This document shows positions 7,538-16,350 of a stretch of DNA of 64,000 bases, one piece after another. The DNA lies in contig NZ_WRXL01000004.1 in NCBI RefSeq assembly GCF_010119195.1, forward strand, positions 124,001 through 188,000, read 5' to 3'. The notes under the pieces are model-generated. The model was not told the origin of the DNA and searched no databases. It saw only the letters and a program-made list of their open reading frames with translations. The stretch is from Haloarcula salina. Its GTDB lineage: Archaea; Halobacteriota; Halobacteria; Halobacteriales; Haloarculaceae. The translations under genes and the position numbers were made by a program. Each line of letters begins with the position of its first letter. The first letter of the stretch is position 1.

Positions 7538-9085
7538 ATGGACTCACAGCCCACCGTCGTCTTCGTCCAGAGCAGGGACGACGACGGTGCCGCGGTCTCG
7601 TTTCTCCGCGACAGCGGAATCACGGTCCACTCGGTCGACGGCGTCCGGGAACTGGAGTACGCCATCGAAGAGCACGGCGGAGACTGCGTCGTGACGAACT
7701 GCGAAGTCGAGACAGACGACGGGACGCGTTATCTGGGCGGACTGGCGGTCGTCGACCGCCTGCGCCGGACCCACCCCGAACTCCCCGTCATCCTCTTCGC
7801 CGAGGTGACCAACGGCGACATCGCCCGCGAGGCGTACGGTCGCGACGTCTTCGGCTACGTCCCCGGCACGGTCGACGACGCCCACCAGCGACTCCTCGCG
7901 CAGGTCGACGCCGCCGTGGCGTCCCGGCCCGCACGCCAGCGAGCCAGCAAGCGCAAGCAACTCAACGAGGCCGTCCGACTGGTCAATCAAGCGCTCGTTC
8001 GGTCGGACTCGCGTCTGGCGATCGAACGCGAGGTGGCGACCGTGCTGGCCGGTACGTCGCGCTACACCGAATCCTGCACCGTGACGGTGTCGAACGGCGA
8101 GCCGGTCGTCCGGGCGCTGGGAACTCAGCGCGACCGAATCACGGTCACCACCCCAGACCCGCTCGTGCGGGCCGTGACGGAGGAACGGCTCGTCGTCGCC
8201 GACCTCGACGAGGCGGCGGCCGCGGACGAGACGGCGCTCGAACGGGGGTGCGTCCGCGTCCTCGTCGTGCCGCTCCTGTACGAGGGGACCAGCTACGGCG
8301 CGCTCGCCGTGTACGCGGACCGGATCGAGACGTTCGACTCCGAGGAGCAGGACTCCTTTCGCGAGGTCGGCCACAACATCGCGCTGGCCATCGACGCGAG
8401 CCAGACCAAGGACGCGCTGCAGCAGCGGACGACCGAACTCGAACAGCAGAAGGCCCGGCTCACGGAACTGGCGCGGATCATCTCCCACGAGCTCCGGAAT
8501 CCCCTTCAGGCGGCGATGGGACGCGTCGAGGTCCTCGAATCGAACGGGGACGACGCCGACATCACGGCGATCGAACGAAACCACGCCCGCATGGCGTTTC
8601 TCATCGACGATCTCATGGAGATCGCCCGCCAGGGGGAGCGACAGTACACGGTCGCACCGGTCGACCTCGCCGCGGTGGTCGCCGACGCCTGGGAGACGAT
8701 AGAGACGGTCGATTCGACCCTGCATGCGGAGTGCAACGCGCCGATTCTGGCGGACTACGATCGCCTGTCCCAACTGTTCGAGAACTTCTTTCGGCTCGCG
8801 ACCGATCGGGCCGAAGACGTAACCGTCACGGTTGCTGACACCCACCGGGGATTCGTTCTCGAACACGACGGGCCGTCGCTCGGCACGACCGACGAGGACG
8901 CCTTCGAACTCCGGTACTCCTCGACGGACGAGGGGGCCGGACTGTATCTCTCGGTCATCCGCGAGATCGCACGCGGGCACGACTGGACCGTGACGCTCTC
9001 GGGGGGCCCCCCGGGACGGGTCCGTATCGAGGTCGGCGGCGTCGCGGCCCCCTCCGGCGGGGGCGACGCCGAGTCGTCGGAGTGA
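7538..9085 (+). CDS. REC-like/GAF sensor histidine kinase with degenerate ATP-binding site
   Basis: A 515-residue soluble sensor kinase. Residues 1-115 resemble a receiver domain (TVVFVQSRDDD, DCVVTNCEVE). A GAF domain spans about 150-290 (VLVVPLLYEGTSYGALAVYAD). A coiled coil leads to the H-box IISHELRNPLQ with His317. The ATPase domain is poor: the N-box reads ENFFRLATD (usual second Asn is Leu), the G1 region reads EHDGPSLG instead of DxGxG, and G2 reads GAGLYLS instead of GxGxGLS. ATP binding may be weak or lost. The ATG at 7538 is supported by a TATA-like TTCTTTAG about 27 nt upstream; a longer reading from GTG 7466 cannot be excluded. Confidence 0.8.
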   Translation: MDSQPTVVFVQSRDDDGAAVSFLRDSGITVHSVDGVRELEYAIEEHGGDCVVTNCEVETDDGTRYLGGLAVVDRLRRTHPELPVILFAEVTNGDIAREAYGRDVFGYVPGTVDDAHQRLLAQVDAAVASRPARQRASKRKQLNEAVRLVNQALVRSDSRLAIEREVATVLAGTSRYTESCTVTVSNGEPVVRALGTQRDRITVTTPDPLVRAVTEERLVVADLDEAAAADETALERGCVRVLVVPLLYEGTSYGALAVYADRIETFDSEEQDSFREVGHNIALAIDASQTKDALQQRTTELEQQKARLTELARIISHELRNPLQAAMGRVEVLESNGDDADITAIERNHARMAFLIDDLMEIARQGERQYTVAPVDLAAVVADAWETIETVDSTLHAECNAPILADYDRLSQLFENFFRLATDRAEDVTVTVADTHRGFVLEHDGPSLGTTDEDAFELRYSSTDEGAGLYLSVIREIARGHDWTVTLSGGPPGRVRIEVGGVAAPSGGGDAESSE

Positions 9086-9132
9086 CCGGGCCGACTCGAA
9101 ACCGTATTCTGCGTTCGGACCCCAGCGCCGAT

Positions 9133-9693
9133 ATGGACCTCCGGGCTCGCTATCGCGTGCCAGCGCTGACTGGCCTGCTGACGATCGTGTCGCTCGCGCT
9201 CGTGTTCGGTGCCGTGCTCGGCGCGATCCCGCAGTCAGTCGTGCCCCACGCGCCGGAGACCGTGCTCGGCGCGATCCCGCACGTCAACGCCGCCATCAGC
9301 GCGCTCGCCATCGGGACCATCGTCGCCGGCGTCCGTGCGGTCCGACGGGGCGACGTGGCCCGTCACCGGACGCTGATGCTGTCCGCGTTCGGCCTGTTCG
9401 CGGGCTTTCTCGTGCTGTACCTCTACCGCATCGTGCTGGAGGGGCCGACCGACTTCGGCGGCCCGTCGGTCGTCGAGACGTACCTCTATCTCCCGTTTCT
9501 CGCGGTCCACATCGTGCTGGCCATCGTCGCCATCCCGCTCGTGTACTACGTCCTCCTGCTCGCGTACACCTACCCCGTCGCCGAACTGTCGGCCACGAAC
9601 CACCCGCGGGCCGGCAAGCTGGCGGCCGCGCTGTGGCTGATCTCCTTCTCCATGGGCATCGCCGTTTACGCGATGCTGTACTTGGTGTGGTAA
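9133..9693 (+). CDS. DUF420 family membrane protein
   Basis: A 186-residue membrane protein with about five hydrophobic helices. It matches the DUF420 pattern: HVNAAISALAIGTIVAGVRAVRRGDVARHRTLML, then LPFLAVHIVLAIVAIPLVYYVLLLAY and a C-terminal WLISFSMGIAVYAMLYLVW. Conserved His residues sit next to the membrane helices. Some relatives lie near cytochrome oxidase or heme genes, but no such gene is here, so the function is open. The start MDLRARYRV is preferred because TATTCT (9105-9110) lies about 27 nt upstream, whereas the longer reading overlaps the kinase gene. Confidence 0.82.
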   Translation: MDLRARYRVPALTGLLTIVSLALVFGAVLGAIPQSVVPHAPETVLGAIPHVNAAISALAIGTIVAGVRAVRRGDVARHRTLMLSAFGLFAGFLVLYLYRIVLEGPTDFGGPSVVETYLYLPFLAVHIVLAIVAIPLVYYVLLLAYTYPVAELSATNHPRAGKLAAALWLISFSMGIAVYAMLYLVW

Positions 9694-9721
9694 CGCGAAA
9701 AGTGCGCCGGCCGACCCGCGG

Positions 9722-11161
9722 TTAGTCGTCGGCCGGACTCGGCGCGCCGATGTCGGGCCGCGCGACGTCCCGGTCTGTCGCCTCGCCCTCGATGTCGTAG
9801 GGGTACTTCCCGGTGACGCAGCCGAGACAGAGGTCGGCACGGCTGGTGTCGAGCGTCTCCGCGACGGCGTCGATAGAGAGATACGACAGCGAGTCCGCCT
9901 CGATCTCCTCGCAGATCTCCTCGACGGACTGGTCGCCCGCGATGAGTTCCTCGCGCGAGGCCATGTCGATGCCCATGTAACACGGGGCGACGATGGGCGG
10001 CGCGCCGATGCGGACGTTTACCTCCTCCGCGCCGGCGTCTTTCAGCAGCTGGATGAGCTGCGTCGAGGTGGTCCCGCGGACGATGGAGTCGTCGATGATG
10101 GTGACCTTCTTGCCCTCGATGGTGGACTTGATGGGGTTCAACTTCAGGCGGACGGCGCGCTCGCGCTCGTCCTGGGTCGGCATGATGAACGTCCGGCCGA
10201 CGTAGCGGTTCTTCATCAGGCCCTCCGCGAACTCGATGTCCGAGCCCTCGTCCTGGGCGGCCTCGGCGTAACCCGAGGCGAACGCGCGCCCGGAGTCGGG
10301 GACCGGCAGCACCACGTCCGACTCGACGCCGGACTCCTCCCAGAGCTTGCGGCCGAGTTCCCGGCGGACCTCGTAGACGAGGTTCTCGTCGATGGTGGAG
10401 TCCGGGCGCGCGAAGTAGACGTGCTCGAAGAAGCAGTGGGCCGTCTCCTCGTTCTCGACGAGCTGGTACGTGTCGTAGCCTGTCCCGTCCGGATGGAGCA
10501 CGACGAGTTCGCCCGGCTTCACGTCCCGGATGAGTTCGCCGTCCAGCGTGTCGATGGCGGCCGACTCAGAGGCGAGGACGTACCCGTCCTCGAGTTCGCC
10601 GATACAGAGCGGCCGGTTGCCCTCCGGGTCGCGCACGCCGAGGACCGTCTCGTCGTGCATGATCGTCAGCGAGTACGACCCGTGGATGCGGTTCATCGTC
10701 CGTTTCACTGCCCGGACCAGGTCCTCCTCTAAGAGATTGCGCGCGAGGTCGTGGGCGATGACCTCCGTGTCGCCGTCGGACGTGAAGGCGTGTCCCAGAT
10801 CCGCGAGTTCGTCGCCGATCTCGTCGGCGTTGACGAGGTTCCCGTTGTGCGAGAGGCCCAGCGAACCGGACTTGAACGAGACTGAGAACGGCTGGGCGCA
10901 ACACGCGTTGACGCTCCCGGCGGTCGGATACCGGACGTGGCCGATGCCGTTCGCGCCGTTCAGCGACTCCAGGTCGTCGGGGTCGAAGGCGTCGCCGACG
11001 AGCCCCATCTCGACGTGACTGTGTTGCTGAAAGCCGTCGTGGGTGACGATGCCGGCCGATTCCTGGCCGCGGTGCTGGAGCGCGTACAAGGAGTAGTAGA
11101 GTGGTCGGGCGGCGTCACGGTCCTGCAGTGAGATGCCAACAACGCCGCACTTCTCGTGCAT
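9722..11161 (-). CDS. purF: Amidophosphoribosyltransferase (PurF)
   Basis: A 479-residue enzyme that makes 5-phosphoribosylamine from PRPP and glutamine, the first step of purine synthesis. It begins MHEKCGVVG: the short propeptide is expected to be removed to expose Cys5 as the N-terminal nucleophile of the glutaminase domain (to about residue 240; HVRYPTAG, LSHNGNL). The PRPP-binding motif VTIIDDSIVRGTTS marks the transferase domain. Four Cys in the Bacillus-type pattern (HCFFEH, VAPCYMG, DLCLGC) suggest a [4Fe-4S] cluster. It is the last gene of an lsm-rpl37e-purF operon. Confidence 0.97.
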   Translation of the reverse strand: MHEKCGVVGISLQDRDAARPLYYSLYALQHRGQESAGIVTHDGFQQHSHVEMGLVGDAFDPDDLESLNGANGIGHVRYPTAGSVNACCAQPFSVSFKSGSLGLSHNGNLVNADEIGDELADLGHAFTSDGDTEVIAHDLARNLLEEDLVRAVKRTMNRIHGSYSLTIMHDETVLGVRDPEGNRPLCIGELEDGYVLASESAAIDTLDGELIRDVKPGELVVLHPDGTGYDTYQLVENEETAHCFFEHVYFARPDSTIDENLVYEVRRELGRKLWEESGVESDVVLPVPDSGRAFASGYAEAAQDEGSDIEFAEGLMKNRYVGRTFIMPTQDERERAVRLKLNPIKSTIEGKKVTIIDDSIVRGTTSTQLIQLLKDAGAEEVNVRIGAPPIVAPCYMGIDMASREELIAGDQSVEEICEEIEADSLSYLSIDAVAETLDTSRADLCLGCVTGKYPYDIEGEATDRDVARPDIGAPSPADD

Positions 11162-11176
11162 TTGTGTGGGGTTCAG

Positions 11177-11350
11177 TTATTCGCCCGCTTTCGACTGCCA
11201 CTCGTAGTCACGCCGCTTGGCCGACTCGCCGAAACCACAGGACGAGCAGACCTTCTTTTTCGTGTGATACGACTTCTCACCACAGCGACGGCACTTCGTG
11301 TGCGTCGTGGTGTTTTTCTTGCCCTGACTCGGTGTTCCTGCGCCAGTCAT
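11177..11350 (-). CDS. rpl37e: Ribosomal protein L37e
   Basis: A 57-residue basic zinc-ribbon protein beginning [19 protein letters not shown]. The two CxxC pairs, KCRRCGEKS and [10 protein letters not shown], bind one zinc, and the end [11 protein letters not shown] is typical of archaeal/eukaryotic L37e in the large ribosomal subunit. Its ATG overlaps the lsm stop by 4 nt (11347-11350), so it is translationally coupled to lsm. The ribosomal-Lsm pairing with purF downstream recurs in haloarchaeal genomes. Confidence 0.96.
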   Translation of the reverse strand: MTGAGTPSQGKKNTTTHTKCRRCGEKSYHTKKKVCSSCGFGESAKRRDYEWQSKAGE

Positions 11351-11529
11351 GGTTTGATGGAAACGACGTTGTCGCCGCGTATAATCGTTGTGTCTTCACC
11401 CTCGACGACGAGGTTCATGTGCTGGTCGTAGCCCGTCAGATCGCCCTCGAAAATCTCGCCACCTTTCAGCTGTACGGTGACTTCCTCACCGAGGGACGCT
11501 TCGAGTACATCCAGCGGTCGTCCACTCAT
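11347..11529 (-). CDS. lsm: Archaeal Sm-like protein (Lsm/SmAP)
   Basis: A 60-residue Lsm protein with the Sm1 motif ([29 protein letters not shown]) and the Sm2 motif ([12 protein letters not shown]). Archaeal Lsm proteins form heptameric rings that bind U-rich RNA and associate with tRNAs and small RNAs. The complete ORF starts at [17 protein letters not shown]-like TTTAAG at 11554-11560 (minus strand) lies about 27 nt upstream, supporting a leaderless transcript that also carries rpl37e and purF. Confidence 0.96.
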   Translation of the reverse strand: MSGRPLDVLEASLGEEVTVQLKGGEIFEGDLTGYDQHMNLVVEGEDTTIIRGDNVVSIKP

Positions 11530-11553
11530 GTACGGTTTGGATAGTGACGGCCG

Positions 11554-11560
11554 CTTAAAC
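11554..11560 (-). promoter_or_regulatory. TATA box of the lsm-rpl37e-purF operon
   Basis: On the minus strand this reads GTTTAAG, centred about 28 nt upstream of the lsm ATG at 11529. Confidence 0.55.
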
Positions 11561-11600
11561 GTACCGTTTGCGCGGTGGCCGACGGCGGCCTGCCAGTCGC

Positions 11601-12659
11601 CTACACGTCGACGCTGAACGGCGCGCTGTCGGCCGCTCGGACCGCGAAGCCGGCCAGCAGGTCGGCCAGCGCGTCGAGGTCGTCGGGGTCGATGACCTCG
11701 ACCGGCGTGTGCATGTAGCGGTTCGGCAGCCCGACGTTGACCGACGGAATGCCACCTCTGGAGGTGTAGAACGCGTCCGCGTCGGTCCCGGTCCGGGTCC
11801 CGGTGGCCTGCAACTGCACGTCGATGTCGTCCGCGTCGCCGGCCTCGCGGAGCGCCTCGACGACGACCGGGTGATTGGCGCTGCCGCGCGCGACGACCGG
11901 GCCGCCGCCGAGTTCGACGCCCGTCTGTGCCTTCCCGGGCGAGTCCGGCGTGTCCGTCGCGTGGGTCACGTCCGCGGCGATGGCCACGTCCGGCGCGAGG
12001 TCGAAGCCGACCATCTTCGCGCCCTGGACGCCGACCTCCTCCTGGACCGTCGAGACCGCGTACACCGTCGCGTCGGCGTCGCGCTCGGCGGCCCGGCGGA
12101 GCCCCTCCGCAGCCGCCCAGATGCCGATGCGGTTGTCCATGGCGCGGGCCGCCAGCCGGCCGTTCTCCAGTTCGCTCAGCGTCTGGACGAACGTCACCGG
12201 GTCGCCGCGGTCGACCAGCGATTCCAGTTCCTCACCGTCCTCCGCTCCCACGTCGACGTGTTGCTCGCTGATCTCCGGTACGCCGTCCTCGTCGGGGTCG
12301 CGCAGGTGGATCGCCGTCTGGCCGACGACGCCCGAGACCGGCCCGTCAGCCGCGTGGATCGTGACGTGTTGCCCGCGCGAGACCGTCTTGTCCGACCCGC
12401 CGATGCGCGCGATCTTGACGAAGCCGTCGTCGGTGAGGTCGCGCACGATGAACCCGATCTCGTCGCCGTGGCCCGCGAGCGCGACGCTCGTGTCGCCGCC
12501 TTCGACTTTCGCGACCGCGTTCCCGTAGTCGTCGGTGCGGACCTCGTCGGCGAACTCGCTGACGTAGTCCACCCACACGCGCTGGCTGTCGGCTTCGTAG
12601 CCGGACGGCCCGGGCGTGGTCAACAGCGCTTCCAGAAACTCGCGGCGTTCCTCGTCCAT
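11601..12659 (-). CDS. M42-family metallopeptidase (deblocking aminopeptidase-like)
   Basis: A 352-residue co-catalytic metallopeptidase of the M42 (FrvX/TET) family. Metal ligands and catalytic residues are all visible: H64 in LAGHGDEIGF, bridging D175 in RAMDNRIG, the E207-E208 pair in VQEEVGVQG, D230 in AADVTHA, and the late His in NRYMHTPVEV. The early PGPSGYE motif is also typical. Family members form dodecameric tetrahedra that trim peptides downstream of the proteasome. A TATA-like TTTTCAT around 12684-12690 supports the start at 12659. The gene is divergent from the next small membrane protein gene. Confidence 0.92.
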   Translation of the reverse strand: MDEERREFLEALLTTPGPSGYEADSQRVWVDYVSEFADEVRTDDYGNAVAKVEGGDTSVALAGHGDEIGFIVRDLTDDGFVKIARIGGSDKTVSRGQHVTIHAADGPVSGVVGQTAIHLRDPDEDGVPEISEQHVDVGAEDGEELESLVDRGDPVTFVQTLSELENGRLAARAMDNRIGIWAAAEGLRRAAERDADATVYAVSTVQEEVGVQGAKMVGFDLAPDVAIAADVTHATDTPDSPGKAQTGVELGGGPVVARGSANHPVVVEALREAGDADDIDVQLQATGTRTGTDADAFYTSRGGIPSVNVGLPNRYMHTPVEVIDPDDLDALADLLAGFAVRAADSAPFSVDV

Positions 12660-12736
12660 ACCCCCCGTTACAGGTCACGGGTGATGAAAACACGGGACAG
12701 CACAACCGCTAAGGCCCGCCCCGTCGAACTCCCAGT

Positions 12737-13042
12737 ATGGTAGACATTACGCTCTTCGAGCTGCACCTCGACGGCGCGGAGTTCACCGCCAACGCCCCGT
12801 TCAGTTCCTCTGACGAGGACGAGAACGAGTCCACGTCGCGGTGGCGGCGGTCGAAGTCACGATCTAGATCTCGTTCGAGCGACGACGACGGGGAGTCGGA
12901 GACCGAGACGGACACCGGATCCGGCGGCGCGAAGAAGGGCCTGCTCGCGCTGGCCGCTCTGGGCGCGCTCGCCGTGGTCGCGGTCGCGCTCGTTCGCTCG
13001 CTCGGCGGCAGCGCCGAAGACGACGACCTCGACGAGTCCTAA
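12737..13042 (+). CDS. Small single-pass membrane protein with Ser/Arg-rich stretch
   Basis: A 101-residue protein of unknown function. It starts MVDITLFELHLDGAEFTANAPF, a short conserved-looking beta segment. A low-complexity region (about residues 27-65) follows, with acidic clusters, an SRSRSRS run and further acid residues. One transmembrane helix comes next (LLALAALGALAVVAVALV, about 71-88) and an acidic tail. The layout suggests a membrane-anchored protein with a charged, disordered N-terminal domain. The Ser/Arg run is not evidence for splicing-type SR proteins. A weak TATA-like element lies about 27 nt upstream. Confidence 0.65.
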   Translation: MVDITLFELHLDGAEFTANAPFSSSDEDENESTSRWRRSKSRSRSRSSDDDGESETETDTGSGGAKKGLLALAALGALAVVAVALVRSLGGSAEDDDLDES

Positions 13043-13082
13043 TCGGCAGCCGTCACGCGACCGTCTGACACAGGGAGAAGGC

Positions 13083-13089
13083 CTATTTT
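13083..13089 (+). promoter_or_regulatory. TATA box of the DUF2342 metalloprotease gene
   Basis: CTATTTT is centred 25 nt before the ATG at 13111, consistent with a leaderless mRNA. Confidence 0.5.
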
Positions 13090-13110
13090 CCCCCATCCCG
13101 TTCCGACCGT

Positions 13111-14061
13111 ATGGGATTGTACCACAGCGTCCGGGCCGTAGCCGGTGCCGGCGGCGACGGGCCGATCGACTGGACCGCCGTCGCCGACGCCGCGAAGGCG
13201 GCGACGGAACCGGGCGATCTCACCGTCGGCGAGGCCGAACGCGACGGGTACGCGACCGACGTTCGGGACGCCAGAACCCGCGTGCGAGCCGTCGGTGAAC
13301 TCGAGTTCGACCTCCCGGAGACCGTCGAGATCCAGAACCGCCACCACTGGATCGACGCCAACGTCGCCACGTTCAGCCGGGTGATGGAACCGATCGAACA
13401 GCAGGCCGAGTACATCCCGGGCGTCGCCCGGGTCGTCAACACCGGGTCGATGGCGCTCGCACTCTCCTTCCTCGGGAACAACGTCCTCGGCCAGTACGAC
13501 CCGCTCTTGCTCGCCGAGAGCGACGCCCACGCGCTGTACTTCGTGCGGCCGAACATCGACCGCGTCGCGGGTCAGCTGGACGTCGAGCGCGACCGCTTCC
13601 GCCGCTGGATCGCCTTCCACGAGGTCACCCACGCGGCGGAGTTCGGGGCCGCGCCGTGGCTCTCCGACCACCTCGAAGACGCCATGGAGGACGCCATCGA
13701 GAACCTCACCGACGGCAACCTCGACCGGGCGTCGCTGGGCGAACTCGACACCACGATGACCGCCGTCGAGGGGTACGCGGAACTGCTGATGGATCGCGCC
13801 TTCGACGACGAGTACGACGACCTCCGGCGGAAGGTCGACGAACGCAGGCAGGGCCGCGGCCCCATCGCGACGCTCGTCCGTCGGTTCCTGGGGCTGGGGA
13901 TGAAACGCCAGCAGTACGAGCGCGGAAAAGCGTTCTTCGACGCCGTCGCCGACGCGCGCGGCGTGGGCGCGGCCGGACGGGTGTGGGACTCGCCCGAGAT
14001 GCTGCCGACCGACGACGAGATCGAGACGCCGTCGCTGTGGCTCGACCGCGTCGATCCCTGA
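13111..14061 (+). CDS. Zinc-dependent metalloprotease of the DUF2342 / F420-associated family
   Basis: A 316-residue protein matching the DUF2342 family, members of which are often labelled 'coenzyme F420 biosynthesis-associated' because of their taxonomic distribution. The HExxH zinc motif is present as AFHEVTHAAEFGAAPWL (about residues 169-185), and a later Glu in TAVEGYAELLMDRAFD is a candidate third ligand. The N-terminal WIDANVATFSRVMEPIE segment is also characteristic. The substrate is unknown, and neighbours give no F420 link. It is convergent with the winged-helix regulator at 14082. Confidence 0.85.
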   Translation: MGLYHSVRAVAGAGGDGPIDWTAVADAAKAATEPGDLTVGEAERDGYATDVRDARTRVRAVGELEFDLPETVEIQNRHHWIDANVATFSRVMEPIEQQAEYIPGVARVVNTGSMALALSFLGNNVLGQYDPLLLAESDAHALYFVRPNIDRVAGQLDVERDRFRRWIAFHEVTHAAEFGAAPWLSDHLEDAMEDAIENLTDGNLDRASLGELDTTMTAVEGYAELLMDRAFDDEYDDLRRKVDERRQGRGPIATLVRRFLGLGMKRQQYERGKAFFDAVADARGVGAAGRVWDSPEMLPTDDEIETPSLWLDRVDP

Positions 14062-14081
14062 GCAAATCGTCGCAGGCGGCG

Positions 14082-14612
14082 CTACTTTTCGGGGTCTTCG
14101 ACAGGCGCTTCGATCTTCGCGATGTCCAGCAGTATCTCGCTGTTCGACTCGTCGACGGCCTCGACCGTCCCGGCGATGACCAGCTTCGAGATGGGCGTCG
14201 GACCGAGGATGACCGGCTGTCCCTCCTCGAACTGCTGGACGGAGTGCTGGAGGTGGACCCGCGCGCGACACAGTTCCGGGTGGTGGACGCTCGTCAGGTT
14301 GATCTCCTCGACCGTCACGTCGACGCGGTCGAAGTCGCGCGCGACGATGACGCTCTCGGCCTCGTCTAGCTGCTGGCGGTCGATGGCGTCGAACGCCTCC
14401 GGCGTCGGCTTGTAGCCGCCCGTCGGCCCAGGAATCCCCTCGACCAGGCCGAGCGACGTGAGGCTCTGCATCTGATTGCGAACGGTACCCGGGTTGCGGT
14501 CGATCTCCTCGGCGATCTTCTCGCCGGTGACCGCCTCGCCTGTCTGTTGATACTTGTTTACCAGCGTCGTGAGCATCGTCCGCTGGCTATTGTTCAGATC
14601 GATGCTGACCAT
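14082..14612 (-). CDS. Winged-helix regulator (haloarchaeal Rrf2-like)
   Basis: A 176-residue putative transcription factor. The N-terminal winged helix is clear: NNSQRTMLTTLVNKYQQTG, VTGEKIAEEIDRNPGTVRNQMQSLTSLGLVEGIPGPTGGYKPT. A C-terminal beta-rich domain follows (VHHPELCRARVHLQHSV, VILGPTPISKLVIAGTVEAVD) that recurs in a haloarchaeal group annotated as Rrf2-like. It has one Cys, so an Fe-S cluster as in IscR is unlikely. The start at MVSIDLNN is preferred over one 8 codons upstream because ATAAGT at 14636-14640 (minus strand) sits about 26 nt before it. Confidence 0.78.
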   Translation of the reverse strand: MVSIDLNNSQRTMLTTLVNKYQQTGEAVTGEKIAEEIDRNPGTVRNQMQSLTSLGLVEGIPGPTGGYKPTPEAFDAIDRQQLDEAESVIVARDFDRVDVTVEEINLTSVHHPELCRARVHLQHSVQQFEEGQPVILGPTPISKLVIAGTVEAVDESNSEILLDIAKIEAPVEDPEK

Positions 14613-14687
14613 ACGGACTGTATCGCGACCGGACACTTATCCCATTGGGTTCGCTCATCTGAAACCACTGGGTTGTACCGGCCGTGA

Positions 14688-16232
14688 CTACTCCATGTAT
14701 CCCAGTTGCTTCAGGCGGTTTTCGACGGCGTCGTCGTCCCGATCGTCGCCCCGTTTCGCGGCGCTGAGCGGGTCCCGCCGTTCCGGGTCCCTGTCGTCGC
14801 CGAACACCGGCAAGACCTCCCCGCGCATGTCCGTCGGAACGGCGCTGTCGGTCGCTGCCAGGATCGTCGGCGCGAGGTCGAGGATGCTGATCCGGTCGAG
14901 TTCGCCCCGTGGCTCGAAGTCCGGTCCCTTCGCGGCGAAGATGCCGTAGGGCGTGTTCTCCGCGGCCCAGCGGTCCGGCCCGCTCTGGACCGTGCCACCG
15001 CCGATGCCGTCGTTGACGTGGACGCCGGGGCGCTGATCGACGACGACTTCCGGGCCCGCCTCGACGTACGGACCCTCGTAGATGTCCTCGCCGCGGTACA
15101 CGTCGGTGAAGAGCGGGCCGTGCTCGTCCTCGACCTCGCGGAGGTCGGCCATCAGCGACTCGCGGACCGACTCCACGTCGAAGCGGGGATTGATGTAGAT
15201 GGGGCCCTGTCCGCTCGCGACGACCTTCGTCCGTTCGAGGTCGATGGCTTCGAGCTTGCGGTCGCGCTTGACGCCGTCGCGCTGGGGGATCAGTTGCTGG
15301 ATCGACTCCGGGACGACGCGGGCGAGCGTGTCCACCAGCCCGGCGCGTTTCGCCACCGCGAGGAGGTTCTCCCGGTCGAGGCCGACGCGGGTCAGCAGGG
15401 CGTCGACGCTCTGGTCGCGGACCTGGTAGCCGTTCTCGGCGAGCCACTCGTTGACGTAGAACTCCGTCTGGGTCGCGTCACAGCCGTGGTCGGACATCAA
15501 CACGAGGTTCAGGTCCCCGCGGTCGTCCAGTCGGCCGATCCACTCGTCGACGAGCGTCCACGCGCGCTTGCAGGGCTCGTCGTCCCAGAAGAAGTGATGG
15601 AGGACGTTGAGGTAGAACAGCGTCACGTGGACGAAATCGAGGTCGCGCTCGTCCATGAGCGTCGTCGCCACCTCGAAGCGCTTCTCCAGCAGGTCGAGGA
15701 TGGCGTCGACCTCCGCGCCGCGCTCCTCGTTCGAGGACAGCAGCGGGTCGGGGTGGACGCGGTAGTCGAAGCGCTCCTCCAGTTCGTCGGCCAGTTCCGG
15801 CGGCGAGGTGTATCCCGAACTGATCGAGCGGTACTCGCCCTCGACGGCGTCGGGGCCGCCGGCGACGACGAGGCCGTCCAGATCCCGCGGCGGGTACATC
15901 GTCGGCATGTTGACGACGCCGGTCGACAGCCCCTCGTCGTTGAGGTAGTCCCACAGCTCCGCGGTGTCGAAGTCGCCGCCGTTCATCACGTCGATTTCGC
16001 CCGCATCCAGGTCGACGTTCTCGAACCAGAACACGCCAAAGCCGCCGGGGTCCTTGCCCGAGGAGTAACATTTCCAGTTCGGGAAGGTCACGGGCGGCAG
16101 ACAGCTCCGCGTGCCCGCCCAGGTCCCGGAGTCCCGGAGGGCGGCCAGATTCGGGAGGTCGCCGGACGCGAGCCACGGGTCGAGCAGTTCCCAGCTCGCA
16201 CCGTCCAGTCCGACGACGAGCGTCTTCGTCAT
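14688..16232 (-). CDS. Alkaline-phosphatase-superfamily phosphodiesterase/phosphatase
   Basis: A 514-residue soluble enzyme of the type I phosphodiesterase / AlkP superfamily. Metal and catalytic positions can be followed: VVGLDGASWE (first Asp), the nucleophile region PPVTFPNWKCYSSGKDPG with Thr, the His-rich VLHHFFWDDEP, the classic MSDHGCDATQTEFYVNEWL, and the C-terminal NDGIGGGTVQSG / ENTPYGIFAAKGP region. Such proteins hydrolyse phosphodiester, phosphate or sulfate bonds. Beside glycosyltransferases it may act on nucleotide sugars or a lipid-linked glycan, which is inference. It diverges from the GT2 gene, and there is no signal peptide. Confidence 0.85.
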   Translation of the reverse strand: MTKTLVVGLDGASWELLDPWLASGDLPNLAALRDSGTWAGTRSCLPPVTFPNWKCYSSGKDPGGFGVFWFENVDLDAGEIDVMNGGDFDTAELWDYLNDEGLSTGVVNMPTMYPPRDLDGLVVAGGPDAVEGEYRSISSGYTSPPELADELEERFDYRVHPDPLLSSNEERGAEVDAILDLLEKRFEVATTLMDERDLDFVHVTLFYLNVLHHFFWDDEPCKRAWTLVDEWIGRLDDRGDLNLVLMSDHGCDATQTEFYVNEWLAENGYQVRDQSVDALLTRVGLDRENLLAVAKRAGLVDTLARVVPESIQQLIPQRDGVKRDRKLEAIDLERTKVVASGQGPIYINPRFDVESVRESLMADLREVEDEHGPLFTDVYRGEDIYEGPYVEAGPEVVVDQRPGVHVNDGIGGGTVQSGPDRWAAENTPYGIFAAKGPDFEPRGELDRISILDLAPTILAATDSAVPTDMRGEVLPVFGDDRDPERRDPLSAAKRGDDRDDDAVENRLKQLGYME

Positions 16233-16350
16233 GTCGGCAGAGACACGGGGCAGTCACTAGTCCCTTTCGCACGCGGGCCGTCGCCTCGGCGACGGACGAT
16301 CGGTTCGGAGAACGACAATTCTAAGTGATCAGCTAGCGGCGTTCTCACCA

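Noticed and set aside
12840-12890. Ser/Arg run suggesting an SR protein
   Set aside because: Short low-complexity stretch in a membrane-anchored haloarchaeal protein; no RNA-binding domain.
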